In this document: positions 44,423 through 52,386 of the stretch, in pieces
Layout: each line of letters begins with the position of its first letter
How positions within the stretch are numbered: position 1 is the first letter of the stretch
Source of the DNA: an uncultured Christensenellaceae bacterium
Lineage (GTDB): Bacteria > Bacillota > Clostridia > Christensenellales > Borkfalkiaceae
Assembly (NCBI GenBank): GCA_910587825.1
Contig: CAJUNJ010000001.1
Coordinates: forward strand, 28,306 to 92,305
Length of the DNA: 64,000 nt
Reading direction: 5' to 3'
Notes under the pieces: generated by a model
What the model saw: only the letters and a program-made list of their open reading frames with translations
The model's database searches: none
What the model was told of the DNA's origin: nothing
Position numbers and translations under genes: made by a program

Positions 44423-44500
44423 CAGGGCAAAAGACGCATAAGACAATAATGCGTACATATTAAGCCCTTTACTCTCAAGTTTACCTTTTAAGTTCAGGTG
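44395..44500 (-). ncRNA. Candidate riboswitch-like leader of the TM1266/ABC operon
   Basis: A leader of about 106 nt. In order it has an ACCT/AGGT mini-hairpin, GAGAG (44472-44476), GGGC (44464-44467), an inner hairpin ACGCAT/ATGCGT (44434-44439 with 44449-44454), GCCC (44425-44428), then the terminator. GAGAG can pair with the CTCTC that forms the terminator's 5' arm, giving an antiterminator. GGGC/GCCC would enclose the inner hairpin. No known riboswitch class was recognised: TPP, guanidine-I, purine, preQ1, SAM and fluoride motifs are absent. A terminator-embedded aptamer such as the HMP-PP class is worth testing given the NMT1-like binding protein. Confidence 0.6.
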
Positions 44501-44505
44501 ATTTT

Positions 44506-44534
44506 ATAATATCACATATTCTGTAAAAGTTCAA
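44506..44534 (-). promoter_or_regulatory. Sigma-A promoter of the TM1266/ABC operon
   Basis: -35 TTGAAC (44529-44534), 17 bp, -10 TATTAT (44506-44511). Transcription should start near 44500, so the leader is about 106 nt long. Confidence 0.8.
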
Positions 44535-44574
44535 GCGATTGAATAACTAAATTTTAAAACCGCATACTCATTGT

Positions 44575-44820
44575 ATGAAAAAGCTTTTAGCGTTGACTGT
44601 TTTACCGATTGCATTTACCGCTTTATTTTTTGCAGGTTGCAACACTACCGATGCTACCCAAGGTAGACCCGATACCGTCCAAGAACGCACAGACGAAGAC
44701 GACTGCGACGACGGTTGCCAACCCAATATTATACCTCGAAAACCCCACTTTCCGCCAAAGCCCGAAAGAGATAACCGTATACCGCCTGTTCCGCTGCCTA
44801 CGCCGGAATTGCCGAAATGA
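44575..44820 (+). CDS. Small proline-rich lipoprotein
   Basis: 81 residues. The signal ends in lipobox FAGC (Cys22). The mature part is short, with an acidic stretch (DEDDCDDGC) and then a Pro-rich tail. No family was recognised. No ribosome binding site precedes the ATG, but CATACT ends 6 nt before it, with TTGAAT 18 bp further upstream, so it may be leaderless. It is divergent from the TM1266 operon and ends at a terminator. Confidence 0.6.
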   Translation: MKKLLALTVLPIAFTALFFAGCNTTDATQGRPDTVQERTDEDDCDDGCQPNIIPRKPHFPPKPERDNRIPPVPLPTPELPK

Positions 44821-44825
44821 TTTTA

Positions 44826-44855
44826 AAAGCCGCTGCACTTTTTTGCAACGGCTTT
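44826..44855. terminator. Bidirectional terminator
   Basis: Stem AAAGCCG/CGGCTTT, extended inward by TGCA/TGCA across one mismatch, between the convergent ends of the small lipoprotein gene and the aconitase-family gene. On the minus strand TTTTAAAA follows it. Confidence 0.65.
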
Positions 44856-44859
44856 CCTG

Positions 44860-47082
44860 CTATTTATTTTTATTGAAATTGATAAGACAGCCGTCGAGTA
44901 TTATTTGCTTTTCGTCTGCCGTAAGAGAACCTATTTCAAGCGTTATATTTTTAACAACCGTACCCGAAATATGTTTTGCGGGCATAACGCCTGCGTCCTC
45001 TTCTATTAGTTTTCTTACGTTCTCTATATAGACGTAGTCGCCGACTTTAAATTCGAATTTACGGCAAATAAGCGGCAACATACCCCAGTTTATAAGATTT
45101 GAGCGGTAACGCTTGGTTGCATACTCCAATGAGATATTAGCAACCCCGCCGAGAACGCGCTGGCACGATGCCGCCTGCTCCCTTGCAGAACCGTCGCCGG
45201 GTTTTCTGGCTACAACGCAACTGCCGTAAACAGTATCGGGCTTGACCTTTATTCCTACATCTTTCAGTACTGCGTCGGGAAGAATACCATCTTGCCTGCG
45301 CGCCTGTTCGTCTGCTTTAACGGCTTTGGCGCGAGACACGTATGCGGGATCCTTACGCGAAAGCGCAAATTCCGCAAGACGCAAAGGGTTTGAACGGTAC
45401 GACGAAGTTTCACCCGAAGGAATAAGTTCGTCGGTAGTGGTTACGGGGTCGTCTATTACCGACACGGCTTTCATAAGCAGATTATCGCCGAGCGCGATCT
45501 GTTCGGGCCAGTCGGCGATATTGGGTCCGTAAACGACCGCCGCCGATTTATCGGGTTTACCCGCACCTGCGTACACGCGGTTTTCGTATATAGTTTTGTC
45601 AAAGTAATACTTCTTTATTTTCTTTACATATTCCGCTTCCGTAGCAGGCGTAAGAACACCGCCGTTTGCCGCGGTTGCCGCAATGGAACGCGCGTCCATA
45701 AGCGCAACCGCCGAAAGCTGTCCTTCGGCAGGCTTGGAGCCTTCACGGTTTTCAAAGTTACGCGTAGTGTGCCTTATTGATAAACCGTTGTTGGCGGGCG
45801 TATCTCCCGCACCGAAGCAAGGGCCGCAGAACGCAGGTTTCAATAAAACTCCCGCCGACATTAACGCTGACGCATAACCGTTATCTGCAAGTCCTTTAAA
45901 AACGGGCTGGCTTTGAGGATATATGCTTAATTCGAATTGACCGTTGCCGCAACTTTTTCCGCGGAGAATTTCGGCGGATTCGACAATATTTTCATAACTT
46001 CCGCCCGCACAGCCGGCAATTACGCCCTGACTTACAAGCACCTTTCCGTCCTTGATTTTGTCACGCAAACTGAATCCGCCGTTTTTAAGCAATTTATTTC
46101 CGTCATTCTCTATTCCGCCGAGAATATCGTCTGCATTTTCAATAAATTCCTTTACGGTATACGCATTGGACGGATGGAACGGCAATGCAATCATCGGTTC
46201 TATCGTTGATAAATCTATTACCACCGCCCCGTCGTAATAAGCGGGATCGGCAGGACGCATAGGCTTGAAATGACTTTCACGGTTATGAATTTTGAAAAAT
46301 TCTTCGGTTATTTCATCTGTTTCCCAAATACTTGAAAGGCACGCGGTTTCGGTTGTCATTACGTCTATACCGCAACGGAAGTCCATAGAAAGGTTCTTTA
46401 TTCCGGGACCTATAAATTCAAGTATCTTATTCTTTACGAACGCTTTTTTAAATGTTGCGCCGACAAGCGCGATTGCGACGTCGTGCGGTCCTACCCCCTT
46501 TTTGGGCTTACCTTTGAGATATACGGCTATTACTTCCGGACGCTTTATGTCGTAAGTCTGATTTAACAACTGTTTGACAAGCTCCGGTCCGCCCTCGCCC
46601 ACCGCCATAGTTCCAAGCGCACCGTAGCGGGTATGACTGTCAGAGCCGAGTATCATCGCCCCGCATTTTGCCTGCATTTCGCGCATATACTGGTGAATTA
46701 CGGCAAGGTGCGGAGGCACGTAATTTCCGCCGTACTTCTTTGCGGCAGTAAGCCCGAAAAGATGATCGTCGCCGTTTATGGTTCCGCCTACCGCACACAG
46801 CGAATTGTGGCAGTTGGTAAGCGTATAGGGCAAAGGAAATTCTTTCAAGCCCGAAGCTTTGGCGGTCTGGATTATTCCGACATAAGTTATATCGTGCGAT
46901 ACGAGAGCGTCAAACGAAAGTTTAAGGTCGCTTTCACTGCCCTTGTTGTGCGCTTTGATAATATTATAAGTAAGCGTTCCGCGTATGGCTTTCTTTTTCT
47001 TTTCCTCAACCATAAACGCGACGTTTTCTTTTATAAGTCTTCCTTCGGTATAATACACCCCGCCCTTAATAAGTTTAATCAT
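44860..47082 (-). CDS. Aconitase-family hydratase
   Basis: 740 residues. Aconitase landmarks are present: GSDSHTRYGALGTM, GCAGGSYENIVE, and the cluster region FCGPCFGAGDTP with TTRNFENREG, giving candidate [4Fe-4S] cysteines. The C-terminal swivel domain has DGSAREQAASCQRVLGG and SNLINWGMLPL. It is shorter than AcnA and departs from aconitase, IPM dehydratase and homoaconitase at many points, so the substrate is not known. The ATG at 47082 has GGAAAAG upstream; the frame to 47124 would overlap the -10 box. It is monocistronic with its own promoter. Confidence 0.82.
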   Translation of the reverse strand: MIKLIKGGVYYTEGRLIKENVAFMVEEKKKKAIRGTLTYNIIKAHNKGSESDLKLSFDALVSHDITYVGIIQTAKASGLKEFPLPYTLTNCHNSLCAVGGTINGDDHLFGLTAAKKYGGNYVPPHLAVIHQYMREMQAKCGAMILGSDSHTRYGALGTMAVGEGGPELVKQLLNQTYDIKRPEVIAVYLKGKPKKGVGPHDVAIALVGATFKKAFVKNKILEFIGPGIKNLSMDFRCGIDVMTTETACLSSIWETDEITEEFFKIHNRESHFKPMRPADPAYYDGAVVIDLSTIEPMIALPFHPSNAYTVKEFIENADDILGGIENDGNKLLKNGGFSLRDKIKDGKVLVSQGVIAGCAGGSYENIVESAEILRGKSCGNGQFELSIYPQSQPVFKGLADNGYASALMSAGVLLKPAFCGPCFGAGDTPANNGLSIRHTTRNFENREGSKPAEGQLSAVALMDARSIAATAANGGVLTPATEAEYVKKIKKYYFDKTIYENRVYAGAGKPDKSAAVVYGPNIADWPEQIALGDNLLMKAVSVIDDPVTTTDELIPSGETSSYRSNPLRLAEFALSRKDPAYVSRAKAVKADEQARRQDGILPDAVLKDVGIKVKPDTVYGSCVVARKPGDGSAREQAASCQRVLGGVANISLEYATKRYRSNLINWGMLPLICRKFEFKVGDYVYIENVRKLIEEDAGVMPAKHISGTVVKNITLEIGSLTADEKQIILDGCLINFNKNK

Positions 47083-47112
47083 AATTCTTTTCCTTTTGTC
47101 GGTATTATCTAT

Positions 47113-47141
47113 ATTGTAAACCATAATACGATTTTTTTCAA
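47113..47141 (-). promoter_or_regulatory. Sigma-A promoter of the aconitase-family gene
   Basis: -35 TTGAAA (47136-47141), 17 bp, -10 TACAAT (47113-47118), leaving a leader of about 24 nt before the ATG at 47082. Confidence 0.8.
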
Positions 47142-47152
47142 TTATTTTTTTG

Positions 47153-47181
47153 TTGCTTTTTACGCAGACTCTAAGTATAAT
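47153..47181 (+). promoter_or_regulatory. Promoter giving a leaderless mRNA for the PH-domain gene
   Basis: -35 TTGCTT (47153-47158), 17 bp, perfect -10 TATAAT (47176-47181). Only 6 nt separate the -10 from the ATG at 47188, so transcription should begin at or next to the start codon. No ribosome binding site exists. Confidence 0.75.
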
Positions 47182-47187
47182 TGAATT

Positions 47188-47673
47188 ATGAAGAAATTTA
47201 ACTATCGGTTTACAAAACTTACTTTAATTTTTATCTATATCGGCATCGCCCTGTGCGTAGTAGGTATGGGTATAAACGTGCTTACGATAGCCACAAGCGA
47301 TATCGCTTCGGAAGCTAATCCCGTTTACAGAATAATACAGTATGTTTTAATGTTCCTTATTCCCGTCGTTCTGCTGATAATACTTATAAGTTTGCTTACG
47401 TCGTCATATTATGCGATTGACGGAAAGACGCTTAAAACAAGCTTCGGGATAATAAAGAGCAAATACGATATAAACAAAATAGAGACGGTTCTGCTTGACA
47501 GAACGACAAACAAACTTTCGGTATACTTCAACGATAAAGTATTTATTGTAATTGTCGTAAAAGAAGACTGGTACGATGAATTTATAGACGCCCTGTGCAA
47601 CGCAAACAGAAATATCGAGTTTTCCATAAACTCGAAAGAAAAACCCGACGACGATGAAAACAAAACAAAATAA
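47188..47673 (+). CDS. Membrane protein with bacterial PH-like domain
   Basis: 161 residues. Two membrane segments lie at about residues 10-32 and 48-70. The soluble part, SYYAIDGKTLKTSFGIIKSKYDINKIETV and on, has the strand pattern of bacterial PH (bPH) domains, ending in a helix and an acidic tail. Function unknown. The start is set by the promoter: the -10 box is 6 nt upstream and no ribosome binding site is present. It is divergent from the aconitase-family gene. Confidence 0.7.
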   Translation: MKKFNYRFTKLTLIFIYIGIALCVVGMGINVLTIATSDIASEANPVYRIIQYVLMFLIPVVLLIILISLLTSSYYAIDGKTLKTSFGIIKSKYDINKIETVLLDRTTNKLSVYFNDKVFIVIVVKEDWYDEFIDALCNANRNIEFSINSKEKPDDDENKTK

Positions 47674-47676
47674 AGT

Positions 47677-47711
47677 AACAGCCGAAACTCCTTTACGGAA
47701 TTTCGGCTGTT
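47677..47711 (+). terminator. Terminator of the PH-domain gene
   Basis: An 11-bp stem (47677-47687 with 47701-47711) followed by TTGTATTAAT. It starts just after the stop codon. Confidence 0.7.
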
Positions 47712-47782
47712 TGTATTAATCAATGCGCTTTACACCACCCCAAATCAAAAAAGAGTGTTCCGTTTGCAAAGCGTAACATTTT

Positions 47783-48502
47783 CTATATTCTGTTTTTATG
47801 TTTTATTACCGAAGTGCGGTGTTCCTCTCCGCCGAGCAGCCTGAAAATATTTTTATTATGGGCTATCCAGGTCAGCAGATTAATTAAAAGCAACAGTCCG
47901 AAAATCAGCATTGTCCAAACGTTTAAAAGATTTTCGGAATATCTTACAGCGAAAATGACCGCCTGCCATACGGTAAACCCCGCAACGCCGATAAGCGACC
48001 CCATAGACCCCCATTCGGTAACGGCAATATAGAACAGTATTAAAAAATGTGCTGCGACAAGTATCGGGAAATACCACCACTGTTCGCACGATAACGCAAA
48101 CACAAACACGCCGAAAGTCGAAGCTATTCCTTTTCCGCCCTTGAATTTAAGCGTGACGGGAAATATGTGACCTATAATTACAAATACGCCGAAAAAATAA
48201 CGTGCAAAGTCCGCAACGGATACACAAGTTCCCGCAAAGACGTAATCTTTGAAAAGGAAATATCCGACCATTGCGGGGACACCCCCCTTAATAACGTCGC
48301 AGAAAAAATTTATTACGCCTACCTTCATACCGAAGGTACGCGTCATATTCATTGTACCGGGATTGCCGCTTCCGACGTATCTTATATCTTTCTTTTTGAA
48401 ATGAGAAATAAGCACGGCAAAGTTAAAACAACCTATAAGATAACAAGCTACGGCGGCTAACAAAAAATAATACCAGCCGTCGGCAAAGACAAACTCTTTC
48501 AT
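47783..48502 (-). CDS. plsY: Acyl-phosphate glycerol-3-phosphate acyltransferase
   Basis: 239 residues, an integral membrane protein with about six helices. The conserved loops are GSGNPGTMNMTRTFG, FKGGKGIASTFGV and HNKNIFRLLGGEE. It makes lysophosphatidic acid from acyl phosphate. The ATG at 48502 is taken; it follows the der stop by 2 bp, so the two are cotranscribed, an order common in Firmicutes. The family match is clear, although the chain is some 30-40 residues longer than many PlsY proteins. Confidence 0.92.
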   Translation of the reverse strand: MKEFVFADGWYYFLLAAVACYLIGCFNFAVLISHFKKKDIRYVGSGNPGTMNMTRTFGMKVGVINFFCDVIKGGVPAMVGYFLFKDYVFAGTCVSVADFARYFFGVFVIIGHIFPVTLKFKGGKGIASTFGVFVFALSCEQWWYFPILVAAHFLILFYIAVTEWGSMGSLIGVAGFTVWQAVIFAVRYSENLLNVWTMLIFGLLLLINLLTWIAHNKNIFRLLGGEEHRTSVIKHKNRI

Positions 48503-48504
48503 AA

Positions 48505-49815
48505 TCAATCGCCGTTTTTCTCGCGGGTGAGAATTTTTATGGGCGTACCGGAGAAATCGAAAGATTTACGTAAAACGTTTTCAAGAAATCTCTGATACGA
48601 AAAATGAAGCAAATCCGAACTGTTAACAAAAAGCACGATTGTGGGCGGCGCCACGGCTACCTGCGAAGAATAATAGACTTTAAGTCTTCTGCCATTGTAC
48701 GAAGGCGGTTCATTTGCCCGCACCGCGTCCGAAATTATGTCGTTCAGAACGCCCGTCGCAATTCTATGGTGAGCGTGGGCGTAAACCTCGTCGACGATAG
48801 ATAAAATCTTTTCGGTACGCTGACCCGTCTTTGCCGAAATATAGACCGATTTGAAATAGTCCATAAATTTGAGATCTTCTTTAAGCCCAGCTTCGAATTT
48901 ATTTATTGTGTTAGTATCCTTTTCGATTAAGTCCCACTTGTTCATAACGACAACCGAAGGCTTGCCCTGTTCGTGTACATAACCGATAATTTTGGTATCC
49001 TGTTCGGTAAGCCCGTCCGCACAGTCGACAACAAGCAGACAGACGTCGGCACGACGCACTGCATCAAACGCGCGCATTACCGAATAGTATTCAACATCGT
49101 CCTCAACTTTACTTTTCTTACGTATACCCGCCGTGTCGATTATAGTATAATTTCTGCCGTCGTACGTAAATTTGGTATCAATCGCATCGCGCGTAGTGCC
49201 TGCGATATTTGTCACAATAGAACGTTCGAAGCCGAGAAGTTTATTGACAAGACTGCTTTTACCTGCGTTTGGTTTTCCCACTACGGCAATTTTTATGCTT
49301 TCGTCTTCTACGTTTTCGGACTTTTCAAACCAGCTGACAGCTTCGTCAAGAACGTCGCCTATACCCGTGCCGTGTTCGGCTGATACGGCATAGGGTTCGC
49401 CAAGCCCAAGCGAATAAAATTCAAATACCTTTTCTTCCGAATATTCGTCTATTTTATTTACCACGAGAATTACGGGCTTTTTTGAACGGCGGAGCATATC
49501 CGCCACGTCGTAATCCGAAGTAGTAAGTCCTTCCCTGCCGTCGACGAAAAACATAATTACCTGCGCCGTATCGATAGCCACTTCCGCCTGCTTTTTTATT
49601 TCCTTCCACATAGTGTCTTCGGAACGCAATTCGATACCGCCGGTATCGACGATAGAAAACGCCTTACCGCGCCACTCAGAATCGGCGTAAAGCCTGTCGC
49701 GGGTTACGCCCGCCCTGTCGTCAGTTATTGAAATTTTTCTGCCGACGACTTTATTGAAAAACGTGCTTTTGCCGACGTTGGGTCTGCCGACAATAGCTAT
49801 TAATGGATTTGCCAT
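48505..49815 (-). CDS. der: Ribosome-assembly GTPase Der
   Basis: 436 residues with two tandem G domains: GRPNVGKSTFFN at the start and GKPNAGKSSLVN in the middle, each with DTAG/DTGG and NKxD motifs. A KH-like domain ends the protein. It acts in 50S subunit assembly. The ATG at 49815 has ACAGG upstream and a sigma-A promoter at 49846..49874. Confidence 0.97.
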   Translation of the reverse strand: MANPLIAIVGRPNVGKSTFFNKVVGRKISITDDRAGVTRDRLYADSEWRGKAFSIVDTGGIELRSEDTMWKEIKKQAEVAIDTAQVIMFFVDGREGLTTSDYDVADMLRRSKKPVILVVNKIDEYSEEKVFEFYSLGLGEPYAVSAEHGTGIGDVLDEAVSWFEKSENVEDESIKIAVVGKPNAGKSSLVNKLLGFERSIVTNIAGTTRDAIDTKFTYDGRNYTIIDTAGIRKKSKVEDDVEYYSVMRAFDAVRRADVCLLVVDCADGLTEQDTKIIGYVHEQGKPSVVVMNKWDLIEKDTNTINKFEAGLKEDLKFMDYFKSVYISAKTGQRTEKILSIVDEVYAHAHHRIATGVLNDIISDAVRANEPPSYNGRRLKVYYSSQVAVAPPTIVLFVNSSDLLHFSYQRFLENVLRKSFDFSGTPIKILTREKNGD

Positions 49816-49845
49816 AATTTACCTGTAAGAATATGTTATACCGAT

Positions 49846-49874
49846 ATTATAAATTATCGGCTTGCGTTTGTAAA
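49846..49874 (-). promoter_or_regulatory. Sigma-A promoter of der-plsY
   Basis: -35 TTTACA (49869-49874), 17 bp, -10 TATAAT (49846-49851). It lies right after the terminator of the upstream gene. Confidence 0.8.
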
Positions 49875-49875
49875 G

Positions 49876-49906
49876 AAAAATTCCCCGAACGCGTCGGGGA
49901 ATTTTT
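49876..49906 (-). terminator. Terminator of the small membrane protein gene
   Basis: A stem of AATTCCCCGA with TCGGGGAATT around a short CG-rich loop, flanked by A and T runs on both sides. On the minus strand a TTTTTC tract follows. Confidence 0.8.
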
Positions 49907-49910
49907 TATT

Positions 49911-50240
49911 TTAAGTTCTGAATGCAGACAGCATTCCGAAGCCTACGCCGAGTACATATACGACAAGCGCTATCCAATAAACGACTTTCCAGCCCTTGCT
50001 TCTGTACTTGACGTACTGCCACGCAGGAATTGCTATTGCCACCAGCAATGCAATGCTCCCCAAAAGCGACATAATATTCGACACGAGGCTGAGAATAGAC
50101 GCAACGTCATGGCTTATGTCGTTAATCCAATTAACCAAAAACCTGAATAACCCGCTGAAAATGTACGAAACCGAAGCGATAATCATTCCCCAGAACGCAC
50201 AAATTTCCGTCCAAGTATACGAACTGTATCTTCTTGACAT
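49911..50240 (-). CDS. Small three-helix membrane protein
   Basis: 109 residues. Hydrophobic segments lie at about 12-36, 46-70 and 84-104, joined by a YVKYRSKGWKVVY positive loop. No family was recognised. It has its own promoter (50274..50302), a clear AAAGGAGA ribosome binding site and a terminator, so it is a real single-gene unit. Confidence 0.68.
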   Translation of the reverse strand: MSRRYSSYTWTEICAFWGMIIASVSYIFSGLFRFLVNWINDISHDVASILSLVSNIMSLLGSIALLVAIAIPAWQYVKYRSKGWKVVYWIALVVYVLGVGFGMLSAFRT

Positions 50241-50273
50241 AATTATACTCTCCTTTTAAAAATTCTTATTGAC

Positions 50274-50302
50274 ATTATAGCATTATTATATTCTTTTGGC
50301 AA
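50274..50302 (-). promoter_or_regulatory. Sigma-A promoter of the small membrane protein gene
   Basis: -35 TTGCCA (50297-50302), 17 bp, -10 TATAAT (50274-50279), with a ribosome binding site 20-30 nt downstream. Confidence 0.78.
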
Positions 50303-50310
50303 CTGTTTTT

Positions 50311-51228
50311 TTAATTGCGAATTTCGATTAGTTTGGAAATAACTTCATTGAAATAATCCGGCAAAGGCGCTTCAAAAGTCATTTCTTTTGCTGTTACGGG
50401 ATGTATAAGGGTTAAACGCCACGCGTGCAAAAGCTGTCCGTTAAGTTTGAATTTCTGTTTTTTTATCCCATACACAGGGTCGCCGACCACCGGATGACCG
50501 AGATATTTTGCGTGTACGCGTATCTGGTGCGTTCTGCCCGTTCTCAAATCGAAGCGGCACAAGGTGTAGCCTTGATAACGCTTTATAACCGTGTAATCGG
50601 TAATTGCAATTTTTCCCTTGTCAGGAGTAACGACAGTCATTTTCAGTCTGTCCTGCGGACTCCTGCCTATATACGTCGTAACAGTTCCAACGTCGTCTTT
50701 AAGACTGCCTTCCAAAAGCGCGATATACGTACGCTTGCAGGTTTTTTCCGAAATCTGCCGTGAAAGACTGACGTGCGCGTTATCGTTTTTTGCAACGACC
50801 AACAGTCCTGAAGTATCCTTGTCTATGCGGTGGACTATGCCCGGACGTATCACACCGTTAATTCCGCTTAAACTGTCAAGTCTGTACAAAAGAGCATTTA
50901 CAAGCGTACCGTCTATGTTGCCGTTGCCGAGATGAACGGTCATACCCTGCGGTTTGTTTACTACGGCGATGTCACCGTCTTCGTAAACAATGTCGACGGG
51001 AATATCTTCCGGCTTAGCTTTATATTCCACGGCGTCGGGCAAAACTACTTCCACAATATCGCCCGTGCATATTGACTGTGAAGGTTTGGCTTGTTTTCCG
51101 TTTACCGATATAAACCTGTTTTCAAAAAGCTTTTTTACGGAAGAACGCGTTTTATCAGTAAGCATTTCGCTGACGTACACGTCCGCTCTCGCATAATCTT
51201 TTACGGCGTTAAAAACTTTTTTATCCAT
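50311..51228 (-). CDS. RluD-type 23S rRNA pseudouridine synthase
   Basis: 305 residues. An N-terminal S4 domain (about 12-75) precedes the catalytic domain, whose motif GIVHRIDKDTSGLLVVAKND contains the active Asp. RTGRTHQIRVHAKYLGHPVV is the second family motif. It belongs to the RluA/RluD family (YlyB/YhcT-like); the exact uridine target is not known. The ATG at 51228 overlaps the lspA stop by 8 nt. Confidence 0.92.
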   Translation of the reverse strand: MDKKVFNAVKDYARADVYVSEMLTDKTRSSVKKLFENRFISVNGKQAKPSQSICTGDIVEVVLPDAVEYKAKPEDIPVDIVYEDGDIAVVNKPQGMTVHLGNGNIDGTLVNALLYRLDSLSGINGVIRPGIVHRIDKDTSGLLVVAKNDNAHVSLSRQISEKTCKRTYIALLEGSLKDDVGTVTTYIGRSPQDRLKMTVVTPDKGKIAITDYTVIKRYQGYTLCRFDLRTGRTHQIRVHAKYLGHPVVGDPVYGIKKQKFKLNGQLLHAWRLTLIHPVTAKEMTFEAPLPDYFNEVISKLIEIRN

Positions 51229-51880
51229 TGTTTTTATCGGCGTTTTCGTCTTTAACGTCTGCGGGGGCGGCCGCATTATCTTCCTTTACAACCGGTTCGG
51301 TATTTTCTGTTAAAGATGTCTGATTTTCTTTTTCTTTCTTTTCCGCCTGCGCCTGTTTTGCCCGCTTTGTAAGCGGAATAATTGCCCATTCGTTTATAAA
51401 GAGTATGTCTATAATCGCAACCGCGGTGCCTATTACTATCCAGAAGTCGGCAAAGTTACACGCAACCATATTCCCGAACATATTAAGTCCGACAAAGTCG
51501 CGTACTTCGCGGAAAGCAATTCTGTCTACAAGATTACCTATCGCGCCTGCCGTTATCATTGACAGCGCGACTTTTAAAAGCGTAAACCGTTCCGGCAGAA
51601 GTATAAACGCCGTAATTAAAACGGCAAGCATAATAAAAGTCATCACTATTAAAAAGGTCTGACCCCACGCCGCTTCGGCAAGAAAGCTGAACGCGCAACC
51701 CGGATTTCTGCTTCCGCTTGTCACTTCGATAAAATTCGGAATGACGACGAAATTCCATTTATCCTTTTCTTCGAAAACTTTCGTAAGTAAATCCGTCATT
51801 ATAAGCAAAGCGCAGACAGCTATTAAAATTATACTTTTCAAGCCGATATTGACTTTAAGTTTTTTTAGTTTTTCAAGCAT
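51221..51880 (-). CDS. lspA: Lipoprotein signal peptidase (signal peptidase II)
   Basis: 219 residues with four membrane segments. The catalytic Asp residues are in GAIGNLVDRI and ACNFADFWIVIG. It removes lipoprotein signals, of which this window has several. The C-terminal 50 residues are an unusual acidic, Lys-rich tail not found in typical LspA. The start ATG at 51880 has no ribosome binding site; the -10 box ends 6 nt upstream, so the mRNA appears leaderless. Confidence 0.93.
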   Translation of the reverse strand: MLEKLKKLKVNIGLKSIILIAVCALLIMTDLLTKVFEEKDKWNFVVIPNFIEVTSGSRNPGCAFSFLAEAAWGQTFLIVMTFIMLAVLITAFILLPERFTLLKVALSMITAGAIGNLVDRIAFREVRDFVGLNMFGNMVACNFADFWIVIGTAVAIIDILFINEWAIIPLTKRAKQAQAEKKEKENQTSLTENTEPVVKEDNAAAPADVKDENADKNNG

Positions 51881-51886
51881 AGCTTT

Positions 51887-51915
51887 ATGATATATCAATT
51901 ATTGCGATTTGTCAA
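51887..51915 (-). promoter_or_regulatory. Promoter giving a leaderless lspA mRNA
   Basis: -35 TTGACA (51910-51915), 17 bp, -10 TATCAT (51887-51892), then 6 nt (AAAGCT) and the ATG. No Shine-Dalgarno sequence fits between. Confidence 0.8.
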
Positions 51916-51950
51916 TAAAATTATAAGAACACGGCGCAACGCCGTGTTCT

Positions 51951-52298
51951 TTATTTGGTAAAACCCAAACTTATCAATATTGCCTTGTCGACGCGAGTCA
52001 TAGTGTTTTCGTTAAGCTCGCCTATTCTTTCCTTTAATCTGCGCTTATCAAGTGTGCGAATCTGTTCAAGAAGAATAACCGAATCTTTTTGAAGCCCGTA
52101 GGAATTACACGGAAGCTCTATATGCGTCGGCAGTTTGGCTTTGTTAATTTTACTTGTCACCGCCGCCGCAATTACAGTCGGCGAATACTTGTTACCGACG
52201 TCGTTCTGCACGACGAGTACGGGGCGCACGCCTCCCTGTTCACTGCCAACAACCGGCGACAAATCGGCATAATAAAGTTCTCCGCGCTTTATGTTCAT
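51951..52298 (-). CDS. MazF/EndoA-type mRNA interferase
   Basis: 115 residues. The fold landmarks are RGELYYADLSPVVGSEQGGVRP, VVQNDVGNKYSPTVIAAAVT and the late RLKERIGELN. These match the PemK/MazF ribonuclease of Firmicutes (EndoA), which cuts mRNA at short motifs. The usual small antitoxin gene just upstream is not present; the 88 bp before it hold no frame long enough. A GAGG ribosome binding site precedes the ATG. Confidence 0.92.
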   Translation of the reverse strand: MNIKRGELYYADLSPVVGSEQGGVRPVLVVQNDVGNKYSPTVIAAAVTSKINKAKLPTHIELPCNSYGLQKDSVILLEQIRTLDKRRLKERIGELNENTMTRVDKAILISLGFTK

Positions 52299-52386
52299 AT
52301 CAACCTCTTCTTCGGCAGTGTGTATATTTTATTATATGTACTGCCCTGTTAATATTGTTGACTTGGAATGCGATTTTTATACTTTA

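Noticed and set aside
44395..44500. TPP riboswitch in the ABC operon leader
   Set aside because: Neither CUGAGA nor the ACCUGAUCUGG-type motif is present in order; only the short word CACCTGAA resembles it.
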